Source of the DNA: Bin87 sp965220095
Lineage (GTDB): Bacteria > Chloroflexota > Dehalococcoidia > Lucifugimonadales > UBA3495
Reading direction: 5' to 3'
Length of the DNA: 64,000 nucleotides
Assembly (NCBI GenBank): GCA_965220095.1
Contig: CBDCPD010000001.1
Coordinates: forward strand, 59,634 to 123,633
Position numbers and translations under genes: made by a program. Positions 60,750 through 64,000 of this stretch are shown piece after piece. The notes below the pieces were generated by a model. The model was given only the letters and a program-made list of their open reading frames with translations. It did not search any database and had not been told where the DNA came from. Numbering within the stretch: the first letter of the stretch is position 1; each line of letters starts with the position of its first letter.

Positions 60750-62363
60750 ATGGCTCGTAACAAGAAACGCCGCCGTCAGTCTGCCTATTCGTCGGCAGGC
60801 TATATCCCGCAGACGAGGACGTACCAGACCCGCATCGCGGGTTATGAAGGTATTGACCGTGCTGTTGGCGATGCCGCGCTGTCGGCGTATGCGGCGTTGT
60901 ATGGCAAGGTGCAACATAAGCTGTTCGCCGATGTGGCGGCGGGCCGGTCGGCGGTGTCGAAGAAGAGCGAGTATATCGAGAAACACGGGATACCGGCGCG
61001 GATGTTCAACGCGGTGCGGATTACGCTGGACGGCAAGGTGTCGGCGGTGCGGCAGTCGCAGTTGTTGCAACTGGATAGCCTGAGGCGTCGGGTGAGCCGC
61101 GCGGAAAAGCAGGTTGATAAGGCTGAACAGGGGTGTCAATGGCGGCAGGTGCACGGGAAGCAGCGGCGGTTGGCCAACCTGAGGTTCCGGCTGTCGGGGC
61201 TGGAAGCCGACATTGCGGCCGGCCGGGTACGGTTGTGCTTCGGCTCCAAGAAGTTGTGGCGGAAGCAGTATGACCTGAAGGCCAATGGCTATGCCTGTCA
61301 TGAAGCATGGCTTGAAGAGTGGCGTGCTGCCCGCAGCGACGAGTTCTTCGTGCTGGGCAGCCGGGATGAGACGGCGGGATGCCAGCTGTGCGTGGCGGCC
61401 GTCAATGACGACGGCACGCTGACGCTGCGGTTGCGGATGCCGGATAGCCTGGCGGAATTGCACGGCAAGTACCTGGTGGTTCCAAACGTGAGGTTTGCTT
61501 CTGGACACGATGTGGTGCTGGCGGCGCTGGGGAGCAACACCGAGTACGCGGTGTACCGACGGCAGCATGGTGAGCAGGCGACGCGAGCCACCACGTTGGG
61601 TCAAGCCATCAGCTACCGCTTCAAGCGTGATGCGAAAGGCTGGCGGGTATTCGCCACCACGGAATTGCCGGATGTGGAGGTCATGACAGACCGGCGGCGT
61701 GGAGCGGTCGGGGTGGACCTGAATGCGGATCATCTGGCCGTAGTCGAGACTGATGCGAGTGGCAACTACGTGAAAGCGTGGCGGGTGCCGCTGGTGACCT
61801 ACGGCAAAAGCCACCATCAGGCGGAGGCGTTGATAGGAGACGCGGTGGCGGGTGTGATGGAGTACGCCCGAGAAGTGTGCAAGCCCATCGTCATCGAAAA
61901 TCTGGACTTTCGGCAAAAGAAAGCGGTGCTGGAAGGAGAGTCCCGGCGGTACAGCCGGATGCTGTCCAGCTTCAGCTACGGCAAGGTCAAGGCGTACTTC
62001 ATCTCCCGGGGTTACCGGGAAGGAGTTGAAATCAAAGCGGTCAACCCGGCGTACAGTTCCGTCGTGGGCCGGGTGAAGTTCATGGAGCGATACGGGCTGA
62101 CGGTACACCAGGCTGCGGCCATGGTGCTGGCCCGACGCTTGCTTGGCTGCTCGGAGCGCATCCCGCGTCGACGGGTATGTCCCGTCGGCAATGGCGTCCA
62201 CGTCGCCTTCACCGTACCCGTGAGGAAGCGGGTGAAGCACGTGTGGACGTACTGGGGAGCGATAGCGGGGCAACTGAGACCGGCGCTTGCAGCGCAGCAC
62301 CGGCTGGGGAGACCCAATCCGGTTCGGGCTGTTCGGCGGGTGGAAGCCCGCGGGATGGCTTGA
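60750..62363 (+). CDS. tnpB: Full-length divergent TnpB-like nuclease without tnpA
   Basis: 537 residues. The N-terminal helical region ('YQTRIAGYEGIDRAVGDAAL', 'KHGIPARMFNAVRITLDGKV', 'RLCFGSKKLWRKQYDLKANG') matches the truncated gene behind IS607 #2. RuvC-I 'GAVGVDLNADHLAVVE' (Asp323), RuvC-II 'CKPIVIENLDF' (Glu383). In the RuvC-III position it reads 'YGLTVHQAAAMVLARR' with His453 where canonical TnpB has Asp, and no CxxC zinc ribbon is present. Either a nuclease with a moved third residue or a repurposed TnpB. No tnpA next to it. Confidence 0.82.
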   Translation: MARNKKRRRQSAYSSAGYIPQTRTYQTRIAGYEGIDRAVGDAALSAYAALYGKVQHKLFADVAAGRSAVSKKSEYIEKHGIPARMFNAVRITLDGKVSAVRQSQLLQLDSLRRRVSRAEKQVDKAEQGCQWRQVHGKQRRLANLRFRLSGLEADIAAGRVRLCFGSKKLWRKQYDLKANGYACHEAWLEEWRAARSDEFFVLGSRDETAGCQLCVAAVNDDGTLTLRLRMPDSLAELHGKYLVVPNVRFASGHDVVLAALGSNTEYAVYRRQHGEQATRATTLGQAISYRFKRDAKGWRVFATTELPDVEVMTDRRRGAVGVDLNADHLAVVETDASGNYVKAWRVPLVTYGKSHHQAEALIGDAVAGVMEYAREVCKPIVIENLDFRQKKAVLEGESRRYSRMLSSFSYGKVKAYFISRGYREGVEIKAVNPAYSSVVGRVKFMERYGLTVHQAAAMVLARRLLGCSERIPRRRVCPVGNGVHVAFTVPVRKRVKHVWTYWGAIAGQLRPALAAQHRLGRPNPVRAVRRVEARGMA

Positions 62364-62383
62364 GCGGGGATCAGCTCGGTGTT

Positions 62384-62402
62384 CCCGGGTGCGAATCCCG
62401 GG
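62384..62402 (+). other. Hairpin just after the TnpB-like g ene
   Basis: CCCGGG-TGCGAAT-CCCGGG, 20 bp after the stop. Guide RNAs of TnpB systems overlap the 3' end of the gene and end in structured DNA, so this may be part of an omega RNA or IS end. It resembles a tRNA T-arm only superficially. Confidence 0.45.
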
Positions 62403-62552
62403 CGGAGTCGCCTTGAACTGTTGGGGCGGCGGCGCGGCTCAGACCGCGTATTCAGGAACGGCTGACGGCAGTCTTGTAACTAAAGTCAACCATTTTTACA
62501 ACGGCATTCAGGTTTTGCGCCACGGGATGGGCGAGCCGATGCCGAACACCAG
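62403..62552 (+). other. Region between the TnpB-like gene and terminator
   Basis: No gene. Possible 3' part of a TnpB guide RNA transcript that would end at the terminator at 62553-62588. Confidence 0.3.
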
Positions 62553-62588
62553 CCAGGCGCCGATGCGCAGTCGGCGCCTGGTGCTTTT
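62553..62588 (+). terminator. Strong rightward terminator
   Basis: Perfect 11-bp stem CCAGGCGCCGA / TCGGCGCCTGG with 7-nt loop, then GTGCTTTT. It could end tnpB or guide RNA transcription; leftward the T-run is missing. Confidence 0.75.
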
Positions 62589-62701
62589 ATCAGCGATCTT
62601 CCGGGGATTCGAAGGCAGCTCCCTCCGGCATCACGGCCGCAGGCGAAGTCTGACCGGGCGACAGGCTCAGACCCAGGGCCGGCGCTTGGAGAGGGCCTGG
62701 G

Positions 62702-63370
62702 CTATCCCAGTCCGCCATCCACCAGGCCGGAGCGCACTGCCCAGATCACCATCTGCTGCCTGGTCTTGAACCCCAGCTTCTTCTGGACACCGGATACGGC
62801 GTTGCGCACGGTCAGCGCGCTGATGGTCCTGATCTCTCCGATCTCCTGGTAGGTCAGCCCCTGGGCAAACAGCTTCAGGATCTCCCGCTCCCGGTCCGTC
62901 AGGGTGTCCAACCGCTCAGATGCGGCGTCAGCCAATGGGCTTCGTACCGCGCGGGCCAATCGCCTGGCGGCGTTCCCAGGGATGCGGAACTCGCCCTCGG
63001 CAACCTCACGCAACGTGGTCAGCAGCTGCTCCTTGCCGGAGTACTTCTGCAGGTAGCCGGTGGCCCCGGCGGCGATGGACCTCACGATGGCGTCCTGCTC
63101 ATTCGACGCGGTCAGCATGAGCACCCGGGTGTCGGGCAGCAGTTCCGTAATCTCCCGGCAGGCATCGATGCCGTCCATCACCGGCATGATCACGTCCATG
63201 ACGATCACGTCGGGAGCGGCTTCCTGCACCAACCGCAGCGCCTCCTGTCCGTCGGCCGCCTGGGCCACCACCTGGAACTCTCCGGTGTTCTCCAGGGCCT
63301 CCCGCAGCAGGTCCCGCATAACCTGGTGGTCGTCGACCAGCATGACGCTGGTCCGGTTGTCGGCAGTCAT
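62702..63370 (-). CDS. LuxR/NarL-family response regulator
   Basis: 222 residues. Receiver domain: acidic pair 'MLVDDHQVM' (Asp13, Asp14), phospho-acceptor Asp59 in 'DVIVMDVIMPVMDG', Lys in 'YLQKYSG'. C-terminal LuxR-type HTH 'LTDREREILKLFAQGLTYQE', 'ALTVRNAVSGVQKKLGFKTR'. It activates or represses genes on phosphorylation by the kinase encoded just upstream; start and kinase stop overlap in ATGA. Confidence 0.95.
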   Translation of the reverse strand: MTADNRTSVMLVDDHQVMRDLLREALENTGEFQVVAQAADGQEALRLVQEAAPDVIVMDVIMPVMDGIDACREITELLPDTRVLMLTASNEQDAIVRSIAAGATGYLQKYSGKEQLLTTLREVAEGEFRIPGNAARRLARAVRSPLADAASERLDTLTDREREILKLFAQGLTYQEIGEIRTISALTVRNAVSGVQKKLGFKTRQQMVIWAVRSGLVDGGLG

Positions 63371-64000
63371 CTACTTGCCTCTCTGAGAGTCCGGTACGGA
63401 ACAACGCACACCACCGTGGTGGCGCCGCCGTTATCGTCCGATTTCACCTCAAGGCTTCCGCCCATCCGCTTGGCGTCCGCCCGCATGTTCCTGAACCCGT
63501 GGCCCCTGGTCTCATAGTCCGGCGGCAGCCCCCGGCCGTCGTCGGACACCGACAGCCGCAGCTCGTCGCCCATGCAGTCGAGGTCGATGACGACCTCTCT
63601 GGCCTCGGCGTGCCGGATCACGTTGGTCAGCGCGTTGTGGGCGATGGAGAATAGCAGGCTCCTGGCAATGGTCGACAGTGGAGGTTCCCGGCCGTGCCGC
63701 ACCAGCTCCGCCGGCACTGACGTGATGACCGTAAACGTCGCCGCGTGGGCTTCCAGCACCTCGCCCAACTCCTCTCCCCGGAATATCTGCCCGCCGTCAA
63801 TGGGATGCCTCAGCTCCCACATCGCCGACCGGGAGAGTTCCGACACCAGCCGGAGCTTGGCCTTCAGTTCCGCATTGGGCTCGTCCGCCAGCTCCATCGC
63901 CTGCTCGACACCCAAGCTCACCATGTAAGCCCACTGGGCGGTGGTGTCGTGAATGGTCTGCGAAAGTTCGATGCGCTGGCGCTGCAGTTCCCGCTCCCGC
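63367..64000 (-). CDS. HisKA_3-type sensor histidine kinase, C-terminal part (cut by window edge)
   Basis: The frame runs from the right edge to TGA 63367. 'IELSQTIHDTTAQWAYMVSL' contains the phospho-His, followed by the HATPase: 'LLFSIAHNALTNVIRHAEAR' (N box), 'LRLSVSDDGRGLPPDYETRG' (D/G1 box), 'HGFRNMRADAKRMGGSLEVK' (G2). Typical of NarX/DegS-like kinases that pair with LuxR-type regulators. The sensing part lies outside the window. Confidence 0.93.
   Translation of the reverse strand, partial: RERELQRQRIELSQTIHDTTAQWAYMVSLGVEQAMELADEPNAELKAKLRLVSELSRSAMWELRHPIDGGQIFRGEELGEVLEAHAATFTVITSVPAELVRHGREPPLSTIARSLLFSIAHNALTNVIRHAEAREVVIDLDCMGDELRLSVSDDGRGLPPDYETRGHGFRNMRADAKRMGGSLEVKSDDNGGATTVVCVVPYRTLREASR

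Noticed and set aside
62375..62415. tRNA-like 3' end: CCGGG-TGCGAAT-CCCGG resembles a T-arm
   Set aside because: The T-loop has G instead of the second T, no matching 5' acceptor strand, D-arm or anticodon arm is found upstream, and it fits better with the end of the TnpB locus.

Overview
The window is a GC-rich bacterial segment made mostly of accessory DNA. A short housekeeping core (groES-groEL at 10.15-12.14 kb, a two-component system at the right edge) sits among mobile-element pieces, defence-like and toxin-antitoxin genes, and many pseudogenes. Extended Shine-Dalgarno sites, Pro/Thr-rich LRR lipoproteins with 'PTPTPT' linkers, an F420/FMN luciferase-like monooxygenase remnant and the general gene families suggest a Chloroflexota-like environmental bacterium. 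That taxonomic guess is an inference; no rRNA is present to test it.

Layout. 0-9.7 kb: an IS607 element cut by the left edge, a spermidine-synthase-like methyltransferase, a vapBC pair flanked by ~200-bp imperfect direct repeats, a fused YeaR-type cupin/globin, a degenerate retropepsin-like gene, and the first copy of an integrase + MNT-HEPN + mini zinc protein block. 10-12.2 kb: groES-groEL with a clear terminator. 12.5-19.4 kb: a second IS607 element with truncated tnpB, the second and most complete copy of the integrase/MNT-HEPN block, a palindrome-rich repeat cluster and a second PIN toxin-antitoxin pair. 19.6-23.9 kb: the most interesting locus, a prokaryotic viperin (radical SAM) overlapping a large HTH + TPR protein. 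24.4-30.1 kb: a pentapeptide/FRG protein, small zinc proteins, a helicase remnant and an LRR lipoprotein.

30.4-42 kb is a decayed island. It holds a broken TerY-P-type triad (kinase, PP2C, vWA), a broken AlkB-like dioxygenase, many frameshifted small genes, a third MNT-HEPN gene and a near-identical 784-bp direct repeat. 42-47.4 kb carries a 330-aa unknown, a 409-aa unknown and an extra sigma-70 factor. 48.5-54 kb looks like an integrated replicon: ParA, its RHH partner, an RHH regulator, a wHTH/DnaA-N-like/zinc initiator, a perfect 20-bp inverted repeat with an AT-rich loop, and a DnaC-like loader with two AAA+ domains. 54-60.3 kb is a mosaic of repeated fragments of the same genes (loader, HNH, zinc/PH-like protein). 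60.75-62.4 kb has a stand-alone TnpB-like nuclease, and the right edge has a LuxR-type regulator with its HisKA_3 kinase.

The genes fit a defence and mobile-element island that has been rearranged repeatedly. The partition/initiator/loader set, tyrosine integrase and relaxation-like protein belong to integrated elements. The viperin, FRG, MNT-HEPN and PIN genes are candidate anti-phage or element-stabilising cargo. Frameshift density is high between 30 and 41 kb and low around groEL and the sigma factor, which favours real decay over uniform sequencing error, but reads would be needed to settle it. All function calls are by reading motifs; no database search was run.
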